Positions 1-7,685 of a stretch of 13,657 bases of DNA are shown here, in pieces. This stretch comes from an uncultured Synergistales bacterium (lineage in GTDB: Bacteria; Synergistota; Synergistia; Synergistales; Aminobacteriaceae): contig CALFXN010000503.1 of the NCBI GenBank assembly GCA_937957815.1, positions 1 through 13,657 on the forward strand. Reading direction: 5' to 3'. A model generated the notes under the pieces. It did not search any database and was not told the DNA's origin. It was given only the letters and a program-made list of their open reading frames with translations. A program made the position numbers and the translations under genes. Position 1 is the first letter of the stretch, and every line of letters starts with the position of its first letter.

Positions 1-1575
1 GATGGACGGAAGCCGATCCGTTGGAAGGACGCGTTCATTGTACGAGTCGAGATTCCGGCCTCGCGCGGACGCGAACGTCTCGTACCGCGACTCCATTTCC
101 CTTGCCGCACGTGCAAGCGCCTGGACCGCCTTTTTCGCGGAGACGACCGGCTTTGTCAGCATATGCGGCAGATGTTCGTAGATGCTGAACTCCACTCGCT
201 TCGGATCGACGAGCAGAAAACGAAGTTCGGAAGGGGGTCTGCACGCGCATAGTCCGTTGATGCACGCGTTGACGAAAACGCTCTTTCCGGAGCCCGTCGT
301 TCCGGCCACGAGAAGGTGAGGCAACTCTTCGAGACCGATTACGAGCGGCCGGGAGTCGATCCGGACTCCCATGGGAAGCGGGAGTCGGAATTCCGTGTTC
401 TGAAAGGAAGCGGACTCGAGAATCGTTCGGAGGGAAATTCCCTGCCGTTTGGGATTCGGGATCTCGATTCCGACAAACGGTTTCCCGGGTATGGGAGCCT
501 CGACGCGAAGCGCGGGAACGGCGAGCGTCAGTGCGAGGTCATTTGCGAGACCCGATATTCTGCTGACCTTGATCCCGGGAGCGAGCTGCAACTGAAACTG
601 TATGACCGTCGGACCGACGATCGTCTCCGCGAGCTCGGCCTCGACTCCGAAATCGGCGAGCGTCGAAATGATCCCGTTTCCCTGGGTTACGATGCTTTCA
701 GATTGTTCGGGCGTGACGGGAGAAACCGACGGCCCGAAGAGATCGAGTGACGGCGGAAATCCCGCGGGCGTCGTTCCCGTCTGCGGAGTGTCCGGCACAT
801 CGAATTCGGGTTCGGGGTTCTCGTCACTCGATGCGTCTCTTTCTTCCGGCGCCCGAATCCCAGAAATATCGTCGGCAGGCGTCGTGGACTGATACGGTGT
901 TTCTTCGGAGATGTCCGAGACATTCATCGTCGAGGGGGCATCCGGACACCTATTGATGGTTCCGGCAGAAGCGTTCAAAGGGGCGGACGCTTCTTTCCGA
1001 AGCGGATTCGGGACCATATTTGCGACCCTGAGAAAGAGACTTCGGACTCCCGCGAGGACCACCCTGGGATCAAGGAGACCGTACAGCATGGAGGAAATTG
1101 ATATTGCCACGAAGCCGATCAGGATGCTTCCAAAGGCGCCGCAGTTCTTCAGGAAAAACGACGAAGGGAATGAACCGAGTTCTCCCGGGCGAAAGACAGG
1201 ATGCGTACAATGGACTCCCGACGCGTGAAGGAGACCGAGGAGAAAAGCGCTCGCGACAAAGAGCAGCAGAGTTGCCATTGTCTGAAGAAAAAAACGTCGG
1301 ATCGGGCGTTTGAAGAACACCGAAGCGAGAACAAAGAACACGAAAAGAGAAGGAATGACTATCGAACCGCTGAATCTGGAGACGAGCGCCGTCGTGATAT
1401 TCTTTCCCCAGATTCCCGTCCACGGAGTCAGAAGGGACGCAAGAACGTACACGCTTCCCGAAAGGAGAAGGAATACAATCGCTTCGATGACGAGGGACAC
1501 AGTGTTTTTTTCCTGCTTCTGGTCGTTGTTTCGCTTTCTGGAAGAAGATGAGGGAACGTCGGTATTCCGGGCCAT
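1..1575 (-). CDS. ftsK: DNA translocase FtsK/SpoIIIE family, partial (3' end beyond window)
   Basis: Membrane-anchored ATP-dependent DNA pump that clears chromosome ends from the division septum and activates dimer resolution. The reading frame is open from an ATG at 1575 to the window edge (525 codons), so the rest of the motor and the gamma domain lie outside. Four hydrophobic segments lie at about residues 26-47, 70-86, 98-116 and 147-165. A Ser/Pro/Glu-rich linker follows, then the FtsK alpha region at about 310-350, where GPTVIQF is visible. The beta ATPase domain has Walker A GTTGSGKS, with Lys431 at 283-285, and LLVDPKRVEF downstream. The ribosome binding site GAGGAG lies 9 nt before the start. 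The start is 4 nt after the tldD stop, so the gene ends the visible operon. Walker A near residue 430 fits a SpoIIIE-sized protein of roughly 750-800 residues. No frameshift was seen. Confidence 0.95.
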   Translation of the reverse strand, partial: MARNTDVPSSSSRKRNNDQKQEKNTVSLVIEAIVFLLLSGSVYVLASLLTPWTGIWGKNITTALVSRFSGSIVIPSLFVFFVLASVFFKRPIRRFFLQTMATLLLFVASAFLLGLLHASGVHCTHPVFRPGELGSFPSSFFLKNCGAFGSILIGFVAISISSMLYGLLDPRVVLAGVRSLFLRVANMVPNPLRKEASAPLNASAGTINRCPDAPSTMNVSDISEETPYQSTTPADDISGIRAPEERDASSDENPEPEFDVPDTPQTGTTPAGFPPSLDLFGPSVSPVTPEQSESIVTQGNGIISTLADFGVEAELAETIVGPTVIQFQLQLAPGIKVSRISGLANDLALTLAVPALRVEAPIPGKPFVGIEIPNPKRQGISLRTILESASFQNTEFRLPLPMGVRIDSRPLVIGLEELPHLLVAGTTGSGKSVFVNACINGLCACRPPSELRFLLVDPKRVEFSIYEHLPHMLTKPVVSAKKAVQALARAAREMESRYETFASARGRNLDSYNERVLPTDRLPSI

Positions 1576-1579
1576 CGAA

Positions 1580-2950
1580 TTATTCTCCTCCGACAACGAT
1601 ATCAGGTATAAGCAATGCGGGTTGACCGTCGGAAATAGGAACGTCCTGCCCATTCTTTCCGCAATACCCCGGGAAAAGTTCCATGCGGTCTCCGACTGCG
1701 GCGATTGACTTGAGAACATCGGGACCGTTTCCGACCAGCAGCGCCCCCCGGACCGGGTTGCGAACCTTTCCGGCCTGCACCTGGAATCCCTCCGTAACCT
1801 GGAATACAAAATCGCCCGTCGTGGGATCGACCTCTCCCCCTCCGAGCCGGGTAACATACAGTCCGTTTCCCATGCCGTCCAGGATCGATTCTTCCCTCTC
1901 TGGACCGGGGAGGAGAGAGGTGGCGCTCATTCTCGGTATCGGAACGTGGCGAAAAGACGCCCGCCTTCCGTTTCCCGTGAGCGGAAGACTCATTTTGGCG
2001 GAGGTTTCCCTGTCCGTCAGGTAGCCGTTCAACACCCCCCGGTCTACGAGAACGGTTCTCCGGGACGGAGTCCCTTCATCGTCGCAACCGTACCCGCCGT
2101 AGGCGCACGGCGATGTCGGATCGTCGACGATCGTGACGAAAGGCGATGCGACCGTGTCTCCGAGACGATCCCGAAAGACGGAAAAGTCCTTCATGACGAT
2201 GTCCGCTTCGAGTCCGTGGCCGCAGGCTTCGTGTATCATCGTTCCTCCGGTCTTTCCGGAAAGCAGGACCGGGAATCTCCCTGCGGGGCATTTCGGCGCG
2301 GAAAGAAAGTTCACCGCTCGTTCGACAAGGCTCTTCGCTCTTTCGAAGAGATCGTTGTCCCGAAGGAATGATTCACACCCCGCAACGCCCGCGATGAGGT
2401 CGGATGCAGTCTGCATTCCGTCGCAGTCCGACACTGTAATGTGAAGGGAGAGGGATGTCCGGATCGCCGTTTCGTTCCTGACGCAATTCTCTCCCGGGAA
2501 GATCAGTTTTTCCTTCACACCCGTATCGAAACGCAGCGTTACCTGTCTGACAGTCGAGGAAGATGACCGGATCATCGAATCGAGCTCGCGGATAATGCCC
2601 GGAAGAAGAACCTGCGAACGGGCGTCTCCGCAGAAAAGAGCTTCGCGATCCCCGCTTTCTGCCCGTGCGGCTTTGGCGGAAGTGTCTCCGAAGATATCGT
2701 CCATGCAGGCGAGTGCGTTTGAAAATGTGGCTTCCGACCGGAAAGAAAGGAGCGTCCCCGATGGCGAGACGGCTCTCGATGCGACGCCGCTCGAAAACGA
2801 AGAGACGCTTTCCGTTATCTTCGAATCCTCGAGAAGCCACGAATGGCACGCAGTCCGCTCCGCGTAGAGATCATTCAGGAGCCAGGACGTTCGCGGTTTT
2901 CGGGAAACGATGTCATCAAGAAGAAGTTCGGCATAGTGCGATATCGTCAT
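1580..2950 (-). CDS. tldD: TldD family metalloprotease
   Basis: Cytoplasmic zinc metalloprotease of the TldD/PmbA (U62) family. Characterised members work as TldD-TldE heterodimers that degrade unfolded peptides, mature peptides such as microcin B17 and support the CcdB antidote system. The 456-residue length is typical of TldD. Visible marks are the zinc motif HEACGH (His240, Glu241, His245), GYCGKNGQ near the end, where Cys430 would be the third zinc ligand, and the terminal DIVVGGE. The intact HExxxH makes this the catalytic TldD rather than the PmbA/TldE partner, which normally lacks it. The start ATG at 2950 overlaps the stop of the preceding DUF4911-like gene by 4 bp, implying translational coupling. 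ftsK follows 4 nt after the stop. No tldE/pmbA gene is present in the window. Confidence 0.93.
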   Translation of the reverse strand: MTISHYAELLLDDIVSRKPRTSWLLNDLYAERTACHSWLLEDSKITESVSSFSSGVASRAVSPSGTLLSFRSEATFSNALACMDDIFGDTSAKAARAESGDREALFCGDARSQVLLPGIIRELDSMIRSSSSTVRQVTLRFDTGVKEKLIFPGENCVRNETAIRTSLSLHITVSDCDGMQTASDLIAGVAGCESFLRDNDLFERAKSLVERAVNFLSAPKCPAGRFPVLLSGKTGGTMIHEACGHGLEADIVMKDFSVFRDRLGDTVASPFVTIVDDPTSPCAYGGYGCDDEGTPSRRTVLVDRGVLNGYLTDRETSAKMSLPLTGNGRRASFRHVPIPRMSATSLLPGPEREESILDGMGNGLYVTRLGGGEVDPTTGDFVFQVTEGFQVQAGKVRNPVRGALLVGNGPDVLKSIAAVGDRMELFPGYCGKNGQDVPISDGQPALLIPDIVVGGE

Positions 2951-3201
2951 GACGCCTTCCCCTTCCGGATTTCATTCTCCCGGTTCCATGAGACGACCGG
3001 AAAACCTTCCTCCCGGAGCGAAGAGAGGAGGATTTCGATGCGGGCGATATTCCCGGGGAGGCAATAGATGGACACGACGCCTTGGGAAGGGTCTTCGGTC
3101 GTGACGTATCCGATGCCGTCGCAGTCGGCCACAATCCAACTCAGCAGCGTGATCGCCGCAGGGGTTTCGAGATGTACGGTAACAGGCGCAAAATCATCCA
3201 T
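2947..3201 (-). CDS. DUF4911-like small protein of unknown function
   Basis: An 84-residue acidic, soluble protein with no signal peptide or membrane segment. The pattern of an alpha segment, then DGIGYVTTEDPSQGVVSIY, then a second helix (NIARIEILLSSLREEG) looks like the DUF4911 family, which I recall as a small conserved family of unknown role. The assignment rests on pattern memory, not a search. I place the start at the ATG at 3201, because GGAG sits 8 nt upstream and this start follows the mltG stop (3215) by 13 nt. A longer frame beginning at 3267 would overlap mltG by 53 nt and lacks similarity in the added part. The stop overlaps the tldD start by 4 bp, so production of this protein is probably coupled to TldD. 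Confidence 0.7.
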   Translation of the reverse strand: MDDFAPVTVHLETPAAITLLSWIVADCDGIGYVTTEDPSQGVVSIYCLPGNIARIEILLSSLREEGFPVVSWNRENEIRKGKAS

Positions 3202-3214
3202 TGTCTTTTCTCCG

Positions 3215-4216
3215 TCAGCGTCGAATGACACGTATGTTGCGAAGATGTTCCGAATACTTCTTCGCAAATACGTGCGATCCGTCTTTTTTCAGAACATAGT
3301 ACAAAAAGTCGTTTTCCTCCGGTTGCAGAGCCGCTTTCCATGAGCCTTCCGACGGAATGCAGATCGGTTCGGGCGGTAATCCCGTAATGCGGTACGTATT
3401 CAACGGGGAATCAATCTCGAGATCTTTATGCAAAACCCTGGTGATCGTCCTCCCCCTGCGTTTCCACGCATACACGACGGTTGCGTCGATCTGGAGGGGC
3501 ATTCCGATCCCGAGACGGTTACGAATGACGCCGGCGATTCTCGGACGTTCGGATTCGCGTGACGTTTCGCGTTCCACAAGCGATGCAATGATCGCCGCTT
3601 CGAGGATGTCCCGTGACGTAAGCCCACTCAGCCTGTCGAACAGACGGTTTTGCCAAAGCACCGACGACGTTTTCACGAGGGCGGCAAAGGATTGTTCCGG
3701 GACATCATACGTTTCGGGGAGCAGGAATGCAATTCGTTGATCAGCGGAAGCCGGCAACAGCGACAAGAGCTGCGCCGGGAAAAACGAGTCGTCGGCGAGA
3801 ACTTTTCTCAATATCTGAGGAGAAGCGGATACCGTATCGCCGAGGGAAAAAAGGTCGCTTCCGGGAACGATCGTGAGAGTGATCCGCTCGGGGACCGCAC
3901 TCCTGAGCTGACGTGCGACCTCCCACGGAGTCCCTTTCCGCACGGAATACGTTCCGGGTCTGAAGGAACGGTCAAGAGCGAATCTGTGGAGCCATCGGGC
4001 GAGTTCCGGCGCGGAAGGAACGATGTCCGCCGACCGGAATACATCTGCGATCTCCCGGCCGTTCTTTCCCGGAGCGATGAATACCCGGACCGGAGAGCCC
4101 GAACCGAGCGGGAAGAGACGATCCCATTCTTCCGTCGAAATGCCGCAGAACGTGTAAACGAGCGCAAGCGCGCAAATGATGAAGAACAGATCGCAGAGAA
4201 TCCAGAACCATTTCAT
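3215..4216 (-). CDS. mltG: Endolytic transglycosylase MltG (YceG-like)
   Basis: Inner-membrane lytic transglycosylase that cuts nascent peptidoglycan strands near the membrane and is proposed to set glycan chain length. The 333-residue protein starts with one membrane anchor (residues 3-23). A LysM-like subdomain follows around residues 42-120 (FIAPGKNGREIADVF and FRPGTYSV). The catalytic region has ASLVERET, where Glu215 matches the essential glutamate of E. coli MltG. It continues with IAGVIRNRLGIGMPLQIDAT, then YRITGLPPEPICIPS, and a C-terminal GSHVFAKKYSEH, all family hallmarks. The start ATG at 4216 overlaps the stop of the radical SAM gene by 4 bp. Its presence in an operon with a SpoIID-domain protein and FtsK fits a cell-wall and division theme. 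Confidence 0.95.
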   Translation of the reverse strand: MKWFWILCDLFFIICALALVYTFCGISTEEWDRLFPLGSGSPVRVFIAPGKNGREIADVFRSADIVPSAPELARWLHRFALDRSFRPGTYSVRKGTPWEVARQLRSAVPERITLTIVPGSDLFSLGDTVSASPQILRKVLADDSFFPAQLLSLLPASADQRIAFLLPETYDVPEQSFAALVKTSSVLWQNRLFDRLSGLTSRDILEAAIIASLVERETSRESERPRIAGVIRNRLGIGMPLQIDATVVYAWKRRGRTITRVLHKDLEIDSPLNTYRITGLPPEPICIPSEGSWKAALQPEENDFLYYVLKKDGSHVFAKKYSEHLRNIRVIRR

Positions 4217-5223
4217 GGATGTCGTGTCCCCTTATCCTCCTGAATGAACGGGAGCCGCCTTCCGCATTCAGCGCAGGTTCCGTCTGATCTCAACGCGACG
4301 ATGGAGACATCGTACCCCTTCCGCGCCACGAGCAGGGCGTCACAGTCGGGACATCGCGAATCCGTCCTGTGGTCGATGTTTCCGGCATACACATATCTGA
4401 GGACTTTTTTCGCCCGGCGAACCATTTCTTCGAGAAGAAGTTCGGTTGTAGGAGCTTTCGTCCAGAGGTGACGTGGAAAGTAGCGGGTCACGTGCAGGGG
4501 AATGTCCGGAGAGACCGAGGCGAGCCACGCGATCTCGCGGTCGAATATCGCAATATCGTCGCTTATGTTGGGAACGACAAGCGTCGTGATTTCCGTATGA
4601 ATCCCTGCTGCGTGAAGGAGCTCGACGTTTCTGACAACGGTTTCAAGGTCGCCTCCGAGAAAACGGTAAATGTCGGGATCGAACGATTTGACGTCGATGT
4701 TGGCGGCCGAAAGAAACGGGATCATTTTTCGAAGGGGAGATTCGCGAATCATTCCGTTGCTGACGAGAACGACGGCGATCCCGGCGTTCCTGAGCGCAGC
4801 GGAGCACTCTTCAACAAATTCGTACCAGACGAGCGGTTCGTTGTACGTGAAAGCGACCGCACGCGCGTCATGCAGGACCGCAAGATGGACGACGTCCCGA
4901 ACGGTCATCTCCCGCAGGACGATCGTCGGTTCCCATGAAGCGATCTCCCAATTCTGGCAGAAGGGGCATGCCATCGAACATCCCACGGTGCCGAACGAAA
5001 GAACACGGGTTCCGGGACGCCAGTGATATAACGGCTTCTTTTCCACGGGATCCATCGATACGGAGGAAACGCGTCCGTAGTTTTCCGCGAACAGCGTTCC
5101 ACCGATATTCCGTCGGACCCCGCATCGTCCCGTCTTCCCATCCGGAACGCGGCACGCGTGCGGACACAGGTCGCAGCATGTCACATCGCCTTCGTTATGC
5201 CACCAGTCGGCGTTTTTCTTCAT
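4213..5223 (-). CDS. amrS: AmmeMemoRadiSam system radical SAM enzyme
   Basis: Radical S-adenosylmethionine protein of the AmmeMemoRadiSam system; the reaction is not established. From the chosen start it has 336 residues. An N-terminal zinc-like segment CDLCPHAC is followed by RCGVR at about residue 33. The radical SAM cluster motif is C-x3-C-x2-C at Cys82, Cys86 and Cys89 (GCSMACPFCQNWEI). AFTYNEPLVWYEF and NIDVKSF follow, and a C-terminal C-x2-C...C-x2-C ribbon is visible (CPDCDAL and CAECG). I choose ATG 5223, which has GGAG 8 nt upstream. A GTG at 5244, overlapping the previous stop by 4 bp, would add 7 residues but has a poorly spaced binding site. The gene sits directly after the LigB-AMMECR1 fusion, its expected partner, and overlaps mltG by 4 bp. 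Confidence 0.92.
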   Translation of the reverse strand: MKKNADWWHNEGDVTCCDLCPHACRVPDGKTGRCGVRRNIGGTLFAENYGRVSSVSMDPVEKKPLYHWRPGTRVLSFGTVGCSMACPFCQNWEIASWEPTIVLREMTVRDVVHLAVLHDARAVAFTYNEPLVWYEFVEECSAALRNAGIAVVLVSNGMIRESPLRKMIPFLSAANIDVKSFDPDIYRFLGGDLETVVRNVELLHAAGIHTEITTLVVPNISDDIAIFDREIAWLASVSPDIPLHVTRYFPRHLWTKAPTTELLLEEMVRRAKKVLRYVYAGNIDHRTDSRCPDCDALLVARKGYDVSIVALRSDGTCAECGRRLPFIQEDKGTRHP

Positions 5224-5240
5224 GGGGCGGTCTCCGTCGC

Positions 5241-6548
5241 TCACGCTTCCTGCCGTTCCGCGAAGCGCTCGACGGTGAATCTGGAAACCGAAGCCTCTTC
5301 GGGGGCACGAATGCCCGCTTTCGCAGCGGCGATGCGAATCTGCTCCCCGACGGTATCGATTCCCTCCAGGTCGGGAAGCAGGACTCCCCTCCTGGAGCCG
5401 TGCTCGAGAATGACTCCGAATTTTCTCGGGTTGAGGTCTTCGAGATTCGTGACATCTTCCGGTTCCGAAAGGACATCGACTGAAAATCCGAGCCTCGGGA
5501 GCTCTTCGATGTCGACGGGTGGAAAACGCGGATCACGGAGAGCCGCCGATATGGCATTGGAAATAACCTCCGCGACGAGGGAATTCTGTTGCGGAAGAAT
5601 CGTTCCGATACACCCCCGGAGATTGCCGTCGCATGTCTTCAAACTGACGAAACACGCCTTCGCCGTCGTATAGGAAGGATCGAGGATTGGGGGCGTGGGG
5701 GGAATCCGTTTCTTCGAGAGCATCTCTCCGACTGCGTAACGGGCGAGCGCCGGAAGATAGACTGACCGCTCCGGAATCGTGTACGCCACGCAATAACCGA
5801 CTCCGTACGGGCCTTCATACGAAAGGACGGAAGTCCGTTCCCCTCCCGAGAGTCCCAGAAACGCGGCGACGGATCTGTACCCGCATTCTCCGGCTCTTTC
5901 GATCAGGGATTCAGGCAGGGAAAGGAGCTCCGTCCCGCTTCCCTCCTCTATTGCGTGCACGACGACATCGTCGAAGGAATGCGCGATCGGATCATATCCG
6001 GCCGGCGCCTCCGGACTCAAACGATGGGAAAGGTCGGAACTCGCGAGGAGCCCCCACCGTCCTCTTCCCTCGAAAGACCGCAGAAGTTCGCCGACACGGT
6101 ATGCCACTTCCGGTTCCAGCCCGATGGGATTGGCGACGATCAGAGAGACTCTGTTCTCCCATGATTTCGGAAAAAAAGAAAGCGGAACCATGCAACCGTG
6201 GTCGAGTCTCGCCTCGCGCGAGTGAAGCACTCTGACGGGAACGGTTTGCGACAGGCTCCGGGCGAGCGCTTCACCCGCTGGGATGTCTCCGTGGAAGCCG
6301 AATCTCCGCTCGGGGGCTCCGAATTGTGAAAAATTCCCGCTGTAGCGGTCCGCGAGCGTGAAAGCGAGACCTTCGGAACAGGGGGCGTGCGGAGAAAGCA
6401 GAAAAACGACATCCGGAACAAGCGGAGAGAGAATCGATGAGAGCCGGTTCATCGCAGAAATTGTGGCGTGCGCATCGGATTCCCTTCCCTGCCCTACCTC
6501 CGGTACGATGATCGGAGGGTGAGGTGCGACGCATTTCCAGACCCACAT
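5241..6548 (-). CDS. amrA: AmmeMemoRadiSam system protein A, LigB-like/AMMECR1 fusion
   Basis: Two-domain protein of 435 residues. Residues 1-260 resemble the class III extradiol dioxygenase (LigB) fold shared with Memo. Candidate metal-binding histidines are His10 (VAPHPP), His54 (SPHAP), His117 (LDHGCMVPL) and His175 (SSDLSH). Residues 265-435 form an AMMECR1 domain, recognised by LRGCIGTI at 310-317, SALRDPRFPPV-like text at about 333-346 and GVLLPDLEG near 388. The fusion makes a separate Memo gene unnecessary, and the radical SAM partner follows 17 nt downstream. The substrate and reaction are unknown. I choose ATG 6548 because AGGTGG lies 10 nt upstream. The ATG at 6557 would add three residues, but the binding site would touch it. 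queA ends 24 nt upstream. All four histidines being kept suggests a metal site is retained. Confidence 0.9.
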   Translation of the reverse strand: MWVWKCVAPHPPIIVPEVGQGRESDAHATISAMNRLSSILSPLVPDVVFLLSPHAPCSEGLAFTLADRYSGNFSQFGAPERRFGFHGDIPAGEALARSLSQTVPVRVLHSREARLDHGCMVPLSFFPKSWENRVSLIVANPIGLEPEVAYRVGELLRSFEGRGRWGLLASSDLSHRLSPEAPAGYDPIAHSFDDVVVHAIEEGSGTELLSLPESLIERAGECGYRSVAAFLGLSGGERTSVLSYEGPYGVGYCVAYTIPERSVYLPALARYAVGEMLSKKRIPPTPPILDPSYTTAKACFVSLKTCDGNLRGCIGTILPQQNSLVAEVISNAISAALRDPRFPPVDIEELPRLGFSVDVLSEPEDVTNLEDLNPRKFGVILEHGSRRGVLLPDLEGIDTVGEQIRIAAAKAGIRAPEEASVSRFTVERFAERQEA

Positions 6549-6572
6549 GGATATCATCCCACCTTTCAGCTG

Positions 6573-7685
6573 TTACAGGAGCATCATCGCGTCTCCGAAG
6601 GAGAAGAAGCGATATCGCATGGAGACGGCTTCCCTGTAGGCATGCATGACGCTTTCATATCCGCCGAAAGCGCAGACGAGCATCAGAAGCGTACTCTTCG
6701 GCAGATGAAAATTCGTGATCAGGCCGTCGATGACGCGAAACCGGTATCCTGGGAAGATGAAGAGGGACGTATCTCGCCTTCCGGCGGCGAGGCTGCCGTC
6801 GTCGCGTGCAAAGCTCTCGAGTGTGCGTGCGACCGTCGTCCCCGCCGCGATGACTCGTCCGCCGCGTTTCTTGCAGGCGAGAACCTCGGCGACAGCGGCA
6901 TCCGGAAGAGAACACCATTCGGAATGCATATGGTGATGGCGAATATCGGTTACTGAAACGGGACGAAAGGTTCCGAGTCCGACGTGGAGAGTGATCCATG
7001 CCGTTCGGACTCCCAATGCGCGCAACGAGTCGAGAAGGGACTCCGTGAAATGGAGGCTTGCCGTCGGAGCCGCGCAGGAGCCGAAGTTCTTTGCGAAAAC
7101 GGTCTGATATGCATCCCGCGAAGCGGAAGATCTTGTGATGTATGGAGGCAGCGGAATATCTCCGATACGATCAAGAAGAGGAAGGACGTCCGTCCGTTCG
7201 GGAAAACCGAGAATGCGGATTCCTTCGTCCATTTCGTCGAGAACCGTCAGCGAAGTTCCATCCTGGAGAATGACATGCATCCCTGGATGCATGCGCCGCG
7301 CCGGTCGGACGAGAGCTTCCCACTGCAGGAACGCGGGATCCTGCGGCCGAAGCAACAGGATTTCGATGGAAGCCGTACCGGGACTTTTCGTCCCGTGAAG
7401 ACGGGCCGGCAGAACCCGAGTATCGTTCAGGACGAGAAGATCGGAGGGACGGATGATCTCCGTAAGCTGTCTGAAAAAACAGTGCCGAACCCCTCCCGTA
7501 TTCCGGCGCATGACAAGCAGACGTGACGAATCCCTGGGATTCGCAGGATTTTGTGCGATGAGTTTCTCGGGGAGCTCGTAATCGTACGACTCCGTTTGAA
7601 GCAGGTCGACGGCAGAACGGATGTCTATCTTCGAGTCAACTCCGTTCCCGGAAAATAGTGCTGAAGTATCTTTGTATACGTCCAT
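6573..7685 (-). CDS. queA: S-adenosylmethionine:tRNA ribosyltransferase-isomerase QueA
   Basis: Transfers and isomerises the ribosyl group of S-adenosylmethionine onto 7-aminomethyl-7-deazaguanine in tRNA, giving epoxyqueuosine. Family marks are YDYELPEKLIAQ near the N-terminus, SRLLVMRR, LLVLNDTRVLPARLHG, LHVGLGTFRPV, HSEW, GTTVARTLES and TNFHLPKSTLLMLV at the C-terminus. The start is a problem. Between the spoIID stop (7625) and YDYELPE there is no in-frame ATG, GTG or TTG. The nearest conventional start is ATG 7685, which gives 370 residues and overlaps spoIID by 61 nt, with a weak GGAAAG upstream. Alternatives are a rare CTG at 7604 (343 residues, the usual family length) or an ATA at 7628. 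No tgt gene lies in the window, so the guanine transglycosylase step must be encoded elsewhere. Confidence 0.93.
   Translation of the reverse strand: MDVYKDTSALFSGNGVDSKIDIRSAVDLLQTESYDYELPEKLIAQNPANPRDSSRLLVMRRNTGGVRHCFFRQLTEIIRPSDLLVLNDTRVLPARLHGTKSPGTASIEILLLRPQDPAFLQWEALVRPARRMHPGMHVILQDGTSLTVLDEMDEGIRILGFPERTDVLPLLDRIGDIPLPPYITRSSASRDAYQTVFAKNFGSCAAPTASLHFTESLLDSLRALGVRTAWITLHVGLGTFRPVSVTDIRHHHMHSEWCSLPDAAVAEVLACKKRGGRVIAAGTTVARTLESFARDDGSLAAGRRDTSLFIFPGYRFRVIDGLITNFHLPKSTLLMLVCAFGGYESVMHAYREAVSMRYRFFSFGDAMMLL

Noticed and set aside
316..1708. Several overlapping plus-strand frames of 70-144 codons.
   Set aside because: They are antisense to the continuous ftsK and tldD frames and have Ser/Arg-rich shadow composition.
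3202..3267. Longer N-terminus for the DUF4911-like protein.
   Set aside because: It would lie within the mltG 3' end, and the internal ATG 3201 has a well-spaced GGAG.
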